A stretch of DNA of 64,000 nt from Anaerosacchariphilus polymeriproducens (GTDB lineage: Bacteria; Bacillota; Clostridia; Lachnospirales; Lachnospiraceae), in NCBI RefSeq assembly GCF_003363435.1, contig NZ_QRCT01000002.1:1-64000 (forward strand), given 5' to 3'. The position numbers and the translations under genes were made by a program. The first letter of the stretch is position 1; every line of letters starts with the position of its first letter. The notes beneath the pieces were generated by a model. The model did not search any database. It was not told the origin of the DNA and saw only the letters and a program-made list of their open reading frames with translations. Positions 44,170 to 54,403 of the stretch are shown piece by piece.

Positions 44170-45771
44170 TTATCTATCCCATTTATCACATAAGGAATGA
44201 ATTTGATCTGCAAATTTGGCTAAATCTTTATTTGCACCTCCTTCGTTATGCTGAATTACTGTTGTTAGCCTTTGTCCTGCCGCTACTAATCTTGCAAATA
44301 CTTCAGAAGCCCTTCTTACATTTGCTTTTTTAATCTGTTTCCGTTCCTTATTTCCTTCTACAATACACGTATTTGTTTTTAAATCATAAACTTCTCCGGT
44401 ATAAGGGGCAACTGCCGTATACTGAAGCTCTTTGTTCAAAGTTTCAGTAAATTGTTCACATACTGTCTCTTCACCATGTACAACAAATACTCTTTTGGGT
44501 TTATTTTCAATTGCTTGCAGCCATTGTAACAAGCCTTTTTTATCTGCATGACCACTGATACCTTCTAATTTTTCTATTCTGGCTTTAACATCAATTATTT
44601 CACCAAACAGCTTGACTGTTTTGGTCCCTTCTAAAATACTACGACCTAACGTACCAATTGCTTGATATCCAACAAACAAAATAGTACTTTCAGGACGCCA
44701 CAAATTATGCTTTAAATGATGTCGAATACGTCCTGCTTCGCACATCCCTGATGCTGCAATTATTATTTTTGGATTTTTGTCAGAATTTATAGCCTTCGAT
44801 TCCTGGCTTGTAACAGATGTTTTTAATCCTGGAAAACCAATAGGATTAATCCCTTTCTTCACCAAACTCATTGCTTCCTCATCAAAACAACAATCCTCAT
44901 TTTCTATAAAAACATTTGTTGCCTCAATTGCCAACGGACTATCTACATACACATCAAAATTAGGATAAGATGGAATTAGGTTGTCTTCTTTTATTTTTCT
45001 AATAAAATATAACAATTCCTGGGTTCTTCCAACAGCAAAAGATGGTATAACCAGATTTCCACCATTATCAAACGTCTGTTGAATGATTTTACTTAATTTT
45101 CCGACAAAATCCGGCATTTCTTCATGATAACGGTCTCCATATGTCGATTCCATTACTACATAATCCGCTGATGCAATATATTGGGGATCTCGAATTAAAG
45201 GTTGATTTTTATTCCCAATATCTCCAGAAAATACAATTTTCTTTTCTATATCTTCTTCATTCATCCATATTTCTATGCTGGATGATCCAAGCAAATGTCC
45301 CACATCGGTAAATCTTATATCAACGCCTTGACATAATTCAATCTTTTTATCATAAGAACAGGGGACTATTAGTTCAATTACACCTATGGCATCATCCATA
45401 TCATAAAGAGGTACCACTTCCTGACCGCCCGAGCGTTTCGCCTTACGATTACGCCATTCTGCCTCGAACATTTGAATATGGGCACTATCACGTAACATAA
45501 TATTACATAAATCCGCTGTTGCTTCGGTTGCATATACACTACCTCTAAAACCGTTTCTATACAACAATGGAATAAGTCCGGTATGATCGATATGAGCATG
45601 TGTTAACAATACGTAATCAATCTGAGCTGCATTTACGGGAACCTCTTGATTTTCATAAAGATCTGGTCCTTGTTCCAATCCACAATCAATCAGTATATGT
45701 TTTCCGTTAACAGTAAGATAATGACAACTCCCAGTTACTTCATGAGCTGCTCCTAGAAATGTTAGTTGCAT
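44170..45771 (-). CDS. MBL-fold beta-CASP ribonuclease
   Basis: 533 residues. Metallo-beta-lactamase motifs: FLGAAHEVTGSCHYL, THAHIDHTGLIPL (HxHxDH), DVGHLLGSSSIEIW and VFSGDIGN. The beta-CASP insert has VIPSFAVGRTQELLYFI and IIAASGMCEAGRIRHHL; the last motifs are GISGHADKKGLLQW and VFVVHGEE. Similar bacterial proteins are RNA-processing exo/endonucleases related to CPSF73. It lies between sigG and the sugar-binding protein gene, with no obvious link to sporulation. Confidence 0.88.
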   Translation of the reverse strand: MQLTFLGAAHEVTGSCHYLTVNGKHILIDCGLEQGPDLYENQEVPVNAAQIDYVLLTHAHIDHTGLIPLLYRNGFRGSVYATEATADLCNIMLRDSAHIQMFEAEWRNRKAKRSGGQEVVPLYDMDDAIGVIELIVPCSYDKKIELCQGVDIRFTDVGHLLGSSSIEIWMNEEDIEKKIVFSGDIGNKNQPLIRDPQYIASADYVVMESTYGDRYHEEMPDFVGKLSKIIQQTFDNGGNLVIPSFAVGRTQELLYFIRKIKEDNLIPSYPNFDVYVDSPLAIEATNVFIENEDCCFDEEAMSLVKKGINPIGFPGLKTSVTSQESKAINSDKNPKIIIAASGMCEAGRIRHHLKHNLWRPESTILFVGYQAIGTLGRSILEGTKTVKLFGEIIDVKARIEKLEGISGHADKKGLLQWLQAIENKPKRVFVVHGEETVCEQFTETLNKELQYTAVAPYTGEVYDLKTNTCIVEGNKERKQIKKANVRRASEVFARLVAAGQRLTTVIQHNEGGANKDLAKFADQIHSLCDKWDR

Positions 45772-45808
45772 TTCATCCCCGCTTTCTATTCGTTATTTTG
45801 TATACTAA

Positions 45809-46708
45809 CTATAAATCAAAAACTTGCCAATCTGTTATTCCATAATCATCAACATTCTCTTTTGTAATCAGTTTCACAGGTAATAAAATAATTTTTTCTA
45901 TAGGTCTTCCATCAAAATATTTATAAGCTTCCTGTACAGCTACTTGACCTAACGTATATGGTGCTGCTCCTGCTGTCGCAGCCATTTTACCCTGTTTCAC
46001 TAATCGCTTTGCCGTAGGAGAACCATCAATACTAAATACTGACACCTCATCTATTTTTCCAGCTGATTCTAGTGCATCGATTGCACCTATCGCAGTTGGG
46101 TCATCTACTGCATAAACTACATTAATTTCCGGATGTTCTTTAAGTATTTTTTCCATGACAGGAATCGCATCTTCTCCTGCAATCGTATCAAGAAAACCCT
46201 TAACTCTATCATCTGAAGCTTTCACACCGGTACGTTCAATAATTGCAATTTTAGCTGAATCCAATAGTTCCATCATATAAGTTGCATTCTGTACACCTGC
46301 GTCATAATTATCAAATTCGATCACATTTACCACCATATCCTGATTATAAACAGGGGTAGAAACATTAAATATCGGAACTCCTGCAGCATTTGCACTTTCC
46401 AATGCCGGTTCAATTCCAATCCAATCTACCGGCGCCAAAAAAATTGCATCTACTTTATGATCAATTAATCTTTCTATCATTTTTATCTGCTCTTTAATAT
46501 CCAATCTCCCATCAAGAACAATAAGTTGATCTCCTTTGCTCGCTAATGAATCTTTAATCCCTTGATTTAGTTCTATAAAATATGGATTATTTAAATCTTG
46601 ATAAGTTGCTCCAAATACTTTTGATGGTTGCTTCAGTTCTTCATCAATTTGCATTTTGAAAGCTTTATTTGCTACTATGTAATCTGTCCCCCATTCATAA
46701 TAAGACAT
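45809..46708 (-). CDS. Leaderless sugar-binding-fold protein (RbsB-like)
   Basis: 299 residues of the type I periplasmic-binding fold (VFGATYQDLNNPYFIELNQG, HKVDAIFLAPVDW, VVYAVDDPTAIGAIDAL, MAATAGAAPYTLGQVAV). There is no signal peptide, lipobox or DNA-binding domain: the N-terminus is MSYYEWGTDYIVANKAFKMQ. Between RVKGFLDTIA and GEDAIPVMEKIL about 15 residues usual in RbsB are missing, the edge of lobe 2. The gene has a strong AGGAGG RBS. It may be a cytoplasmic sensor or a decaying paralogue. No transporter genes adjoin it. Confidence 0.7.
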   Translation of the reverse strand: MSYYEWGTDYIVANKAFKMQIDEELKQPSKVFGATYQDLNNPYFIELNQGIKDSLASKGDQLIVLDGRLDIKEQIKMIERLIDHKVDAIFLAPVDWIGIEPALESANAAGVPIFNVSTPVYNQDMVVNVIEFDNYDAGVQNATYMMELLDSAKIAIIERTGVKASDDRVKGFLDTIAGEDAIPVMEKILKEHPEINVVYAVDDPTAIGAIDALESAGKIDEVSVFSIDGSPTAKRLVKQGKMAATAGAAPYTLGQVAVQEAYKYFDGRPIEKIILLPVKLITKENVDDYGITDWQVFDL

Positions 46709-46779
46709 TTCATAGGCCTCCTAAATATTTTATATGATAATTACATAACAGCACTAGTTATATATAGATTTTACCATTT

Positions 46780-47520
46780 TTATTGAAATCGTACAATTTC
46801 TTTTTTTAATCGTTTCATAATCTTTTTCTCTAATCTGGATATGTATGATTGAGAGATACCTAAGAAATCTGCTACTTCCTTCTGTGTCATCTCATCTCCA
46901 TAAGGAGTGTTTAAACCAAATCTTAATTGAACAATTGTTTTTTCTCTTTCTGTTAATTTTTCAATTGCCTTATTTAACAAATTTTTTTCTACCTCTGTTT
47001 CTATGTCCCTATAAATAATATCTTCTTCTGTTCCAAGAATATCGGAAAGTAATAATTCATTACCATCCCAATCTACATTAAGAGGTTCATCAATCGAAAC
47101 TTCCATACGAGTTTTACTATTTCTTCTTAAATACATTAAGATTTCATTCTCAATACATCTTGAAGCATATGTTGCTAATTTAATATTTTTAGTAGGGTTA
47201 AATGTATTGATAGCTTTTATTAAACCGATCGTACCAATTGATATCAGATCTTCTACTCCAATACCAGTATTATCAAATTTTTTAGCAATATACACTACCA
47301 GCCTAAGATTATGCTCTATTAAGATTGCTCTTGAATCATTATTTTGATCCCCATCCAATCCTTGAATCAAACGAGCTTCTTCTTCACTTTCCAGTGGTGG
47401 CGGCAATACTTCCGCTCCTCCAATATAGTGTATATCTCCTTGCCTTGCAAAAATCATTTTTTGCCAAGATGGCAGGGAACGAAATTGAAAATGGTTTGGT
47501 AACGAAATTTTTATAAACAT
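46780..47520 (-). CDS. sigE: Sporulation sigma factor E precursor
   Basis: 246 residues including an N-terminal pro-sequence (about 1-30) that tethers pro-SigE to the membrane until SpoIIGA cleaves it. Region 2: [38 protein letters not shown]; then SigE-typical [20 protein letters not shown]; region 4: [20 protein letters not shown]. It drives early mother-cell transcription. It lies 14 bp after spoIIGA. Confidence 0.96.
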   Translation of the reverse strand: MFIKISLPNHFQFRSLPSWQKMIFARQGDIHYIGGAEVLPPPLESEEEARLIQGLDGDQNNDSRAILIEHNLRLVVYIAKKFDNTGIGVEDLISIGTIGLIKAINTFNPTKNIKLATYASRCIENEILMYLRRNSKTRMEVSIDEPLNVDWDGNELLLSDILGTEEDIIYRDIETEVEKNLLNKAIEKLTEREKTIVQLRFGLNTPYGDEMTQKEVADFLGISQSYISRLEKKIMKRLKKEIVRFQ

Positions 47521-47534
47521 AAATGACCTCCCTT

Positions 47535-48320
47535 TTATTCTAGTAAATCCGGATGTAATATCATATGATAATTCTTCTGAGCTGCAAGAGACCCCTTCAC
47601 CATAGCCACTACTATATTTTCAACCTGTTTCTCATGGTTTTTCTGACTAATTGCAATTCCAGTAACTGTAACTGCTGGCAGTAAGCCATTGTTTTTTCCT
47701 ACAGAGTGAAATGGTATATACCGGATTTTCTTTTTATTTTTCTCTATATATGATTGCATGAATTGATACTCAATAATACTGACCGGTTGTTTTGTGTAAG
47801 GATCATACAACCCATTTCCTGTATCAATAAGTGCTTCAATCTTGCACTCTTCTTCCCCCAAATATAATGTAACTTGGCATATTTTTTCCCATTTTCTTTT
47901 ATAATAGGTATATAAGAACTTTTCTAATGCCATAATAATCAAACTTAAAACTACAGCAGTTATAAAATATTTTTTTCTCAATATATTCATATACACCCAT
48001 TGTAATATTCCACCAAGCATAAATGTTATAATTGCTATTAAGCAAAATGCTTCCGCTAAGAATCTAAAACTTTTTATTCGAAAGGTAACTAAAAGCATGA
48101 TTATATTTATTCCAACCAGCATAATGATTTGTTTTATCCAACCTAATGGTATTGGTATTACCATAAGTAGACAGTAAAGGAACGCCCCTAGAAAGCTCCC
48201 TAGAAAAATTCTAAGATGTGAAGTATTTTTATTAAAAGCAAACTTCACACTAATTAATAATATAAAATCCATTAATAAGTTAAGGAAAAATATAACATCT
48301 ATGTATACCTCATAATACAC
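47535..48320 (-). CDS. spoIIGA: Sigma-E processing peptidase SpoIIGA
   Basis: 261 residues, somewhat shorter than the B. subtilis protein (about 309). Five membrane segments ([17 protein letters not shown] onward) are followed by an aspartic-protease-like domain with active site [11 protein letters not shown]. It cleaves pro-SigE after septation when activated from the forespore by SpoIIR. The start is GTG at 48320, after GGAGGTGG. It is transcribed from a Spo0A-type promoter with sigE. Confidence 0.92.
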   Translation of the reverse strand: MYYEVYIDVIFFLNLLMDFILLISVKFAFNKNTSHLRIFLGSFLGAFLYCLLMVIPIPLGWIKQIIMLVGINIIMLLVTFRIKSFRFLAEAFCLIAIITFMLGGILQWVYMNILRKKYFITAVVLSLIIMALEKFLYTYYKRKWEKICQVTLYLGEEECKIEALIDTGNGLYDPYTKQPVSIIEYQFMQSYIEKNKKKIRYIPFHSVGKNNGLLPAVTVTGIAISQKNHEKQVENIVVAMVKGSLAAQKNYHMILHPDLLE

Positions 48321-48354
48321 GTTCCACCTCCTGTCTTCCCTTGAACATAGGTCA

Positions 48355-48390
48355 ATTATATATGCCTCTTCCTATTTATTTTGTCAAATC
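48355..48390 (-). promoter_or_regulatory. spoIIG-type promoter with 0A box
   Basis: TTGACA (48382-48387) and TATAAT (48355-48360) are both perfect but separated by 21 bp instead of 17. The plus strand at 48380-48390 reads TTTGTCAAATC, 9 of 11 matches to the 0A-box consensus TTTGTCRAAAA, over the -35. B. subtilis spoIIG has the same overlong-spacer, Spo0A-activated arrangement (22 bp). Confidence 0.75.
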
Positions 48391-48492
48391 AATGTAGTAA
48401 ACGCATGATTTTCATCTTCTTTATTCAACAACCTTCTTCACTAAATATTAAAAAAAAACAAAGATTTCAGGAATTTCCACTATTTTTATAAA

Positions 48493-48528
48493 ATAAAAAA
48501 ACCACTCTGCCATAGTGACAGAATGGTT
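48493..48528 (-). terminator. ftsZ terminator
   Basis: Stem AACCATTCTG / CAGAGTGGTT (one G-U) with a 9-nt loop and T7 on the minus strand, 19 bp after the ftsZ stop. Confidence 0.8.
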
Positions 48529-48547
48529 ACATAATTATTTCTTAAAT

Positions 48548-49735
48548 CTATTTCCGTGTTCTTTGTAAAAAATCTGGTATTTTTATATCCTTTTCAGGTA
48601 CCTTGCTTTCCAGATTTTTTGGTTTTTGAATTCCACTAAATGGATTCACTGTCGGTTGAATTGTTGACTGAGGTTTAGATATCGGAGATTGATATTCTGT
48701 TTTGGGTCTATTCGTACTTGATGCCGCAACATTCGTTGGATATGTATAGTTGGGCATGATTTTACTCGTAGGGAGTCCTAAACCGGAATTTTCTAATCCT
48801 GTCGCAATTACAGTAATACTTGCCTCATCTGTTTTGGTCTCATCATACATAGCACCAAAAATAATATTCGCATCATTACCTGCTAGATCCTGAACATAAC
48901 TTGCAGCATCATTCGCATCCATAAGTGTAATATCACCCGAAATATTAATAATTACATGAGACGCTCCACTAATGGTTGTCTCTAATAATGGACTGGCTAC
49001 TGCTAATTTAACGGCTTCAATCGCTTTGTCATCACCCTTAGCCTGTCCAATTCCGATATGAGCAATACCCTTATTCGTCATAACTGTCTGTACATCTGCA
49101 AAGTCTAAATTAATCAAAGCAGGTAAATTAATCAGATCAGTAATACCCTGAACTGCCTGCTGTAAAACTTCATCTGCTTTCTTTAATGCATCCGGCATTG
49201 TAGTTCTGCGATCTACAATTTCTAGTAGTTTATCATTAGGAATAACAATCAAAGTATCTACATTTTCCTTCAATTTTTCAATTCCGGATAACGCATTCGT
49301 CATACGTGTCTTAGCCTCAAATTTAAATGGCTTCGTCACAACACCAACGGTAAGAATCCCCATCTCTTTCGCAATCTTAGCTACTACAGGAGCTGCACCA
49401 GTACCTGTTCCACCGCCCATTCCACATGTAACAAAAACCATGTCTGCACCACGAACTGCAGCTGCTAATTCCTCAGCACTTTCTTCTGCGGCTTGTTGTC
49501 CGATTTCAGGTTTTGCGCCAGCACCTAACCCTTTTGTCAATTTTTCTCCTATCTGTATGGGAGTAGGCGCTTTACATAACGTTAATGCCTGCTTGTCCGT
49601 ATTGATACCTATGAACTCTACTCCACCAATATTTTCATCTATCATTCTATTTACAGCGTTGTTTCCAGCACCACCTACGCCAATTACAATAATTCTTGCG
49701 CTAGATTCAACTTCATTTGTTCTTATTTCAAGCAA
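48548..49735 (-). CDS. ftsZ: Cell division protein FtsZ
   Basis: 395 residues, tubulin-like GTPase that forms the Z-ring. Motifs: [16 protein letters not shown], tubulin signature [22 protein letters not shown] and [12 protein letters not shown] variable linker precedes the conserved C-terminal peptide [10 protein letters not shown], which binds FtsA/SepF-type partners. The best start is TTG at 49735, 7 nt after GGAGG and giving MLEIRTNE as in relatives; an ATG eight codons upstream has no RBS. Last gene of the dcw cluster. Confidence 0.97.
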   Translation of the reverse strand: MLEIRTNEVESSARIIVIGVGGAGNNAVNRMIDENIGGVEFIGINTDKQALTLCKAPTPIQIGEKLTKGLGAGAKPEIGQQAAEESAEELAAAVRGADMVFVTCGMGGGTGTGAAPVVAKIAKEMGILTVGVVTKPFKFEAKTRMTNALSGIEKLKENVDTLIVIPNDKLLEIVDRRTTMPDALKKADEVLQQAVQGITDLINLPALINLDFADVQTVMTNKGIAHIGIGQAKGDDKAIEAVKLAVASPLLETTISGASHVIINISGDITLMDANDAASYVQDLAGNDANIIFGAMYDETKTDEASITVIATGLENSGLGLPTSKIMPNYTYPTNVAASSTNRPKTEYQSPISKPQSTIQPTVNPFSGIQKPKNLESKVPEKDIKIPDFLQRTRK

Positions 49736-49852
49736 GGTACTTCCTCCTTCTTTTCGCATTATTCCAATTTTGAATAAAATATCATATACTATATAATATA
49801 ATTTTTTGAAAAATTAATCAACATAAAAATAAAATTTATTTCGATTTTTCTG

Positions 49853-50587
49853 TTATTTCTTTTCAAAAATAATGTCTTTCGTATTCTCAGCTACATTTTC
49901 TAAATGTAAAGTTCCAGTCATACCTTCCAAATTGGGAATTAATGAGCTCATTTTTTGAATTTTTTCCCTCATTAACTGATCTTTTCCCAGTAGAACTTTT
50001 ATCTTTCCTAATTGTAATATAACCTCTTGTTCTTTATTAAATTTAATTACATCAGGATGTACATTATATTTATTAATCGCTTGTGCTAAATTTAAAATTG
50101 TAGTAAAAATCTCTTCATTCTTAACCGGTAATTTTTCATATAATACAACTTCTTTAAAGCTTAGACCTTTAATTTGTGGAACTCCATCAATTAATTGATT
50201 CGAACTTTCTACTACAATTCCATCTTTATCAAAATACATATAATTTTCTAAGTGTTTAAAATAACCAACGATTCCCTTTTCATATACCTCGATCTGAATG
50301 GTCGAAGGGGACAGTAACGTTACATTTAATGTATCAACAAATGGTATCGTCTTTTGTTTTCCAAACTTATTTTTCAAGTAAAAATAAATAGAATTATCAA
50401 TCTTTTCATCTGCCATTACTATATTTCTAATTTCTTGATCTGAATACTGTTCATTCCCAGTAACCTTTACTGATTTCACTTGAAATCCAAATACCAAAAT
50501 CAGCATACTGACTGCCACTACTCCTATTATAATTAGGAAATGGCGAAGCAATTTGCGTTTTCTTCTTTTCTTTTTTAATTTAGCCAT
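49853..50587 (-). CDS. ftsQ: Cell division protein FtsQ/DivIB
   Basis: 244 residues. A basic N-terminus (MAKLKKKRRKRKLL), one membrane helix (FLIIIGVVAVSMLILVFGF), a POTRA domain (VKSVKVTGNEQYSDQEIRNI) and the FtsQ/DivIB beta domain (VYEKGIVGYFKHLENYMYFD). It scaffolds FtsL and the septal synthase at the division site. It lies 9 bp after murA. Confidence 0.88.
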   Translation of the reverse strand: MAKLKKKRRKRKLLRHFLIIIGVVAVSMLILVFGFQVKSVKVTGNEQYSDQEIRNIVMADEKIDNSIYFYLKNKFGKQKTIPFVDTLNVTLLSPSTIQIEVYEKGIVGYFKHLENYMYFDKDGIVVESSNQLIDGVPQIKGLSFKEVVLYEKLPVKNEEIFTTILNLAQAINKYNVHPDVIKFNKEQEVILQLGKIKVLLGKDQLMREKIQKMSSLIPNLEGMTGTLHLENVAENTKDIIFEKK

Positions 50588-50596
50588 ATCATCACC

Positions 50597-51847
50597 TTAA
50601 CTATATCGAATGTCTGCACCTAATTCCGTCAAATCTTTACAAATATCCAGATATCCTCTCTGAATATGTCCAATATCATGGACTATTGTCCTATTCTCTG
50701 CTGCAAGCCCTGCTATTGCAAGTGCTGCACCACCTCGAAGATCTTGTGCCCAGACATTTCCTCCTTTCAGTTTTTCAACCCCATGAATAACGGCTTCATT
50801 ACCTTGAATACGTATATCTGCTCCCATCTTATTTAGTTCATCTGCTAATCGAAATCTACCATCAAAAATATTTTCTTTTAGCCTGCTTTCCCCATCTGCT
50901 ATTGACAGAACTGCCATCATCTGTGACTGCAGATCTGTTGGAAATCCCGGATAAGGATTTGTTTCTAAATACTCAATTGAATGAGTAGCTTCTTGTGCAT
51001 TTATCCATACTCCTTCTCCTAACAAAAAAATTCTTGCCCCAAGCTGCTCTACTACTTTTAAAAATTCATTAATATGTTCCGTTGGTGCTTTCTTCAATAA
51101 AATTTTTCCTCTTGTTGCAACAGCTGCTAAAAGATAAGTACCGGCAACTATTCTGTCACTTGGAATCCTATATTCTATATCTTTCAATTCTTTGACTCCA
51201 TTGACAGTAATGCAGTCTGTTCCATCTCCTGATATATCAGCTCCCATCTCTCTTAAAAAACTACAGAGTATTTGAATTTCCGGTTCTTTCGCGGCAGCAT
51301 GAATATAAGTCGTACCATTTGCCAATACCGCTGCTAACAAAACATTTTCCGTAGCACCAACACTTGAAAACGGAAAATAAATTTCACTTCCTCTTAATTC
51401 TTTGGTATATCCCATTATTCTTTCATTCTTTTCTTCTATTGTTGCATTTAATTTCTTTAAGGCCATTATGTGCAGATCTATAGGCCGGCCGCCAATGATA
51501 CAACCTCCGGGATATACTATAGACGCTTCTCCTTTTCTAGCCAGAAGGCTTCCAAACAAAATTACGGAAGAACGCATTTTCTGAGCATATTCTTTCGATA
51601 TCGCCCCTGATACTATCGTTGATGCATCTATCATCAGTGATTCTTCGTTCCACTTTATGTAACATCCAATTTCTTTTAAAATTTCAATCATATAAATAAC
51701 ATCTAATATTTTTGGACAACCATGCAACACTGTAATACCCTTATTTAAAACTGATGCCGCCAAAATAGGCAAAACTGCATTTTTCGATCCCTGAATTGTA
51801 ACAACACCTTGTAAAGGTTTTCCACCTAGAATTTCAATTTTATTCAA
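50597..51847 (-). CDS. murA: UDP-N-acetylglucosamine 1-carboxyvinyltransferase
   Basis: 416 residues. It adds enolpyruvate to UDP-GlcNAc, the first peptidoglycan precursor step. Motifs: substrate Lys-Asn in QGSKNAVLPILAAS, the catalytic-loop Cys in YPGGCIIGGRPIDLH (fosfomycin-sensitive form), EYRIPSDRIVAGTYLLA and PTDLQSQMMAVLS. It sits where murG often lies in dcw clusters. Confidence 0.94.
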   Translation of the reverse strand: MNKIEILGGKPLQGVVTIQGSKNAVLPILAASVLNKGITVLHGCPKILDVIYMIEILKEIGCYIKWNEESLMIDASTIVSGAISKEYAQKMRSSVILFGSLLARKGEASIVYPGGCIIGGRPIDLHIMALKKLNATIEEKNERIMGYTKELRGSEIYFPFSSVGATENVLLAAVLANGTTYIHAAAKEPEIQILCSFLREMGADISGDGTDCITVNGVKELKDIEYRIPSDRIVAGTYLLAAVATRGKILLKKAPTEHINEFLKVVEQLGARIFLLGEGVWINAQEATHSIEYLETNPYPGFPTDLQSQMMAVLSIADGESRLKENIFDGRFRLADELNKMGADIRIQGNEAVIHGVEKLKGGNVWAQDLRGGAALAIAGLAAENRTIVHDIGHIQRGYLDICKDLTELGADIRYS

Positions 51848-51914
51848 AACAGACCTCCAAGGAATTACACTTATATTTTATTATATGAGTTACTCTGTTT
51901 TGAGTGCTTGATTA

Positions 51915-53027
51915 TCATTCGAATCTTATTCCATTGGATACACTTAGCGCTAATCCCATCTCTGCTAATAAGAAACTAACGGATGTACCTCCATAACTAA
52001 TGAATGGTAATATTATTCCTGTATTAGGTATTGTATTTGTAACAACGGAAATATTCAGTATTACCTGAATTGATATATGAGCCATAACCCCTACTACTAA
52101 TAAAGCTCCAAAAAGGTCTTTCGCATTATTTGCGATTACCATAAACCTCCATACTAATAATAAAAAAAGCATTATAACACAAACTGCTCCAAAAAGCCCT
52201 AGTTCTTCACAAATTATAGAAAAAATCATATCATTCTGTGCTTCCGGAATAAAACCAAGTTTCTGCATACTCTCACCCAGGCCTTTTCCAAACAACCCTC
52301 CTGAGCCAATTGCATATAAACCTTGAAGTGTTTGATATCCTTTTTCATAATTTTCAGGATTTCTCCATACCTTCAGTCGTTCCAACCGGTAGCTCTCAAT
52401 ACTTAAAAATATTGTTATAAATATAATTCCTACTCCAGCTATCATTATAAATTGCTTATATTTGGGGCTTGCAACAAAAATTAAAACAACTGCTATTCCC
52501 AAAATAATAATAGCAGAACTTAAGTTATTTTTCCCAACCAGACCAACAATCGGCAATGCCAGAAGAATTACCTTGATCATCCCTGAAATACTAGTCATAC
52601 TTTTGGCCGATTTACTAATCACATAAGCCAAAAACAATATAACTGCTAGTTTGGCAAATTCTGATGGTTGAAATGAAATTGGTCCCAGATAGATCCATCT
52701 CTTTGATCCATTGACTTCTCTTCCAATAAAAAAAACTAAAGTAGATAGAACAATAGAACTAATATAACCCAGTAATGCAAAATGTTTCCAGAAATGATAA
52801 TTGATTTTTGAAATTGCTATCATTGCTACAATTCCAAGACCTGTTGCCGCCAACTGTTTTTTTAAATAATGAGCGGGATCTCCATGTTTCACCTGCCCGC
52901 TATAAGAACTGGTACTATATAACATAACCAGACCAAAGCACACTAAAAAAATCACGATAAACATAAGACTATAATCAAAAAACTTTTTTTGTTTCGCTTC
53001 ACTAGATCCGCTTGGTCTTAGATTCAT
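51915..53027 (-). CDS. ftsW: SEDS glycosyltransferase FtsW/SpoVE
   Basis: 370 residues from the ATG at 53027, 7 nt after AAGGAG; an ATG seven codons upstream overlaps murD. Ten or so membrane segments. Family motifs: GREVNGSKRWIYLGPISFQP, PSEFAKLAVILFLAY, GSGGLFGKGLGES, PEAQNDMIFSIICEELGL and NTIPNTGIILPFISYGGTS. It polymerises lipid II at the septum (or spore cortex as SpoVE) with a class B PBP. Confidence 0.93.
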   Translation of the reverse strand: MNLRPSGSSEAKQKKFFDYSLMFIVIFLVCFGLVMLYSTSSYSGQVKHGDPAHYLKKQLAATGLGIVAMIAISKINYHFWKHFALLGYISSIVLSTLVFFIGREVNGSKRWIYLGPISFQPSEFAKLAVILFLAYVISKSAKSMTSISGMIKVILLALPIVGLVGKNNLSSAIIILGIAVVLIFVASPKYKQFIMIAGVGIIFITIFLSIESYRLERLKVWRNPENYEKGYQTLQGLYAIGSGGLFGKGLGESMQKLGFIPEAQNDMIFSIICEELGLFGAVCVIMLFLLLVWRFMVIANNAKDLFGALLVVGVMAHISIQVILNISVVTNTIPNTGIILPFISYGGTSVSFLLAEMGLALSVSNGIRFE

Positions 53028-53031
53028 TCTC

Positions 53032-54393
53032 TCACTCCTTAAGTTCATTTACATACTCTTTAAACTTTCTTCCCCGTTCTTCATAATTTTTAAACATCCC
53101 CCAGCTTGCACAGGCAGGTGACAATAGTACTGCATCGCCCTTTTCTGCTTTTTTTGCACATATTTCAACAGCTTCTTTTAAACACTCTGCAAAAATAATG
53201 TTCGTAAAACCTTGTCTTTTGGCCGCTTCTGCGATTTTTTCCCTGGTCGCTCCTAAAAGCACAAGCCATTTTACTTTCCCTTCAAAAGCCTGAATCCACT
53301 CATCGTATTGAGAATCTTTGTCATATCCTCCTCCGATAAGAAATGTAGGCCTGTTCATTGCCTGAATTCCCTTGATCGCAGCATCAGGATTCGTTCCTTT
53401 GGAATCGTTATAATAAGCAACTCCATTCCTTTCTGTTACAAACTCAATTCTATGTTCTACACCCTGAAATCTTTTCACAGTTTCTTGAATAATATGTATC
53501 GGTACTCCATAGCTAATAGACATTGCAATGACTGCCATTACATTTTCATGATTATGTCCACCTAATAATTGCAATTCATCCAAACGACATATTGGTGTCA
53601 AATCTTTCTCATTCGCAAATACAATTGTTCCGGAATCAATATAAATCCCTTCTTGAAGCTTCTCCAAACGACTAAAATATACAACTTTGCTTTGAATTGT
53701 TTTTCCAAATTCTCTTGTGAAATGATCATCATAGTTCAAAACACAAGTATCTGCAAACGTTTGGTTTCTCACGATAGCTTCTTTGGCTTTCTGATAATTT
53801 TCCATCGTATGATGCCGGTTCAAATGGTCTGGTGTAATATTTAATATTGCCGCAGCTACCGGATGAAAATTTTCAATCGTTTCTAATTGAAAACTGCTGA
53901 CTTCAGCTACTGTAACAGAATTTTGGTTAGTATTCAGCACAGTACTTGTATATGGTGTTCCTATATTACCAACTACAAAAGTATTTTTATGATAATTTCT
54001 CATAATTTCACCTAAAAGTGCTGTTGTTGTTGTTTTTCCATTCGTTCCTGTAATTGCCAGAACACTTCCTTTTTCAAAGTAGAATGCCAATTCTATTTCG
54101 CCCCAGATAACAATATTTCTCTTTCTCATTTTTTCTACAAATGGTAAATCTGTCGGAACTCCCGGGCTTAATACAGCTATATCTATTTGATCTAGCAATT
54201 CCTCTTCAATATCTCCAATTATTATTTGAGTTTTGCTGTCTTTTGGCAACTTATTTCTTATATATTCTTCTTTTACTTCTTTATTTCCATCATAAAGAAG
54301 TGTTTTGATATTTTTTGTCTCTAATAATTCCACAGCTCCAATACCACTAATTCCCGTACCCACTACGAGAACGCACTTTTGTAATAAATCCAT
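53032..54393 (-). CDS. murD: UDP-N-acetylmuramoylalanine--D-glutamate ligase
   Basis: 453 residues. It adds D-Glu to UDP-MurNAc-L-Ala. N-terminal UMA-binding domain (VVGTGISGIGAVELL, VLSPGVPTDLPF), ATP loop AITGTNGKTTTTALLGE, NITPDHLNRH, FQGVEHRIEFV, YNDSKGTNPDAAIKGI and LLSPACASWGMF. Its stop is 4 bp before ftsW and it starts 10 bp after mraY. Confidence 0.95.
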   Translation of the reverse strand: MDLLQKCVLVVGTGISGIGAVELLETKNIKTLLYDGNKEVKEEYIRNKLPKDSKTQIIIGDIEEELLDQIDIAVLSPGVPTDLPFVEKMRKRNIVIWGEIELAFYFEKGSVLAITGTNGKTTTTALLGEIMRNYHKNTFVVGNIGTPYTSTVLNTNQNSVTVAEVSSFQLETIENFHPVAAAILNITPDHLNRHHTMENYQKAKEAIVRNQTFADTCVLNYDDHFTREFGKTIQSKVVYFSRLEKLQEGIYIDSGTIVFANEKDLTPICRLDELQLLGGHNHENVMAVIAMSISYGVPIHIIQETVKRFQGVEHRIEFVTERNGVAYYNDSKGTNPDAAIKGIQAMNRPTFLIGGGYDKDSQYDEWIQAFEGKVKWLVLLGATREKIAEAAKRQGFTNIIFAECLKEAVEICAKKAEKGDAVLLSPACASWGMFKNYEERGRKFKEYVNELKE

Positions 54394-54403
54394 TTTGTGC
54401 CTC

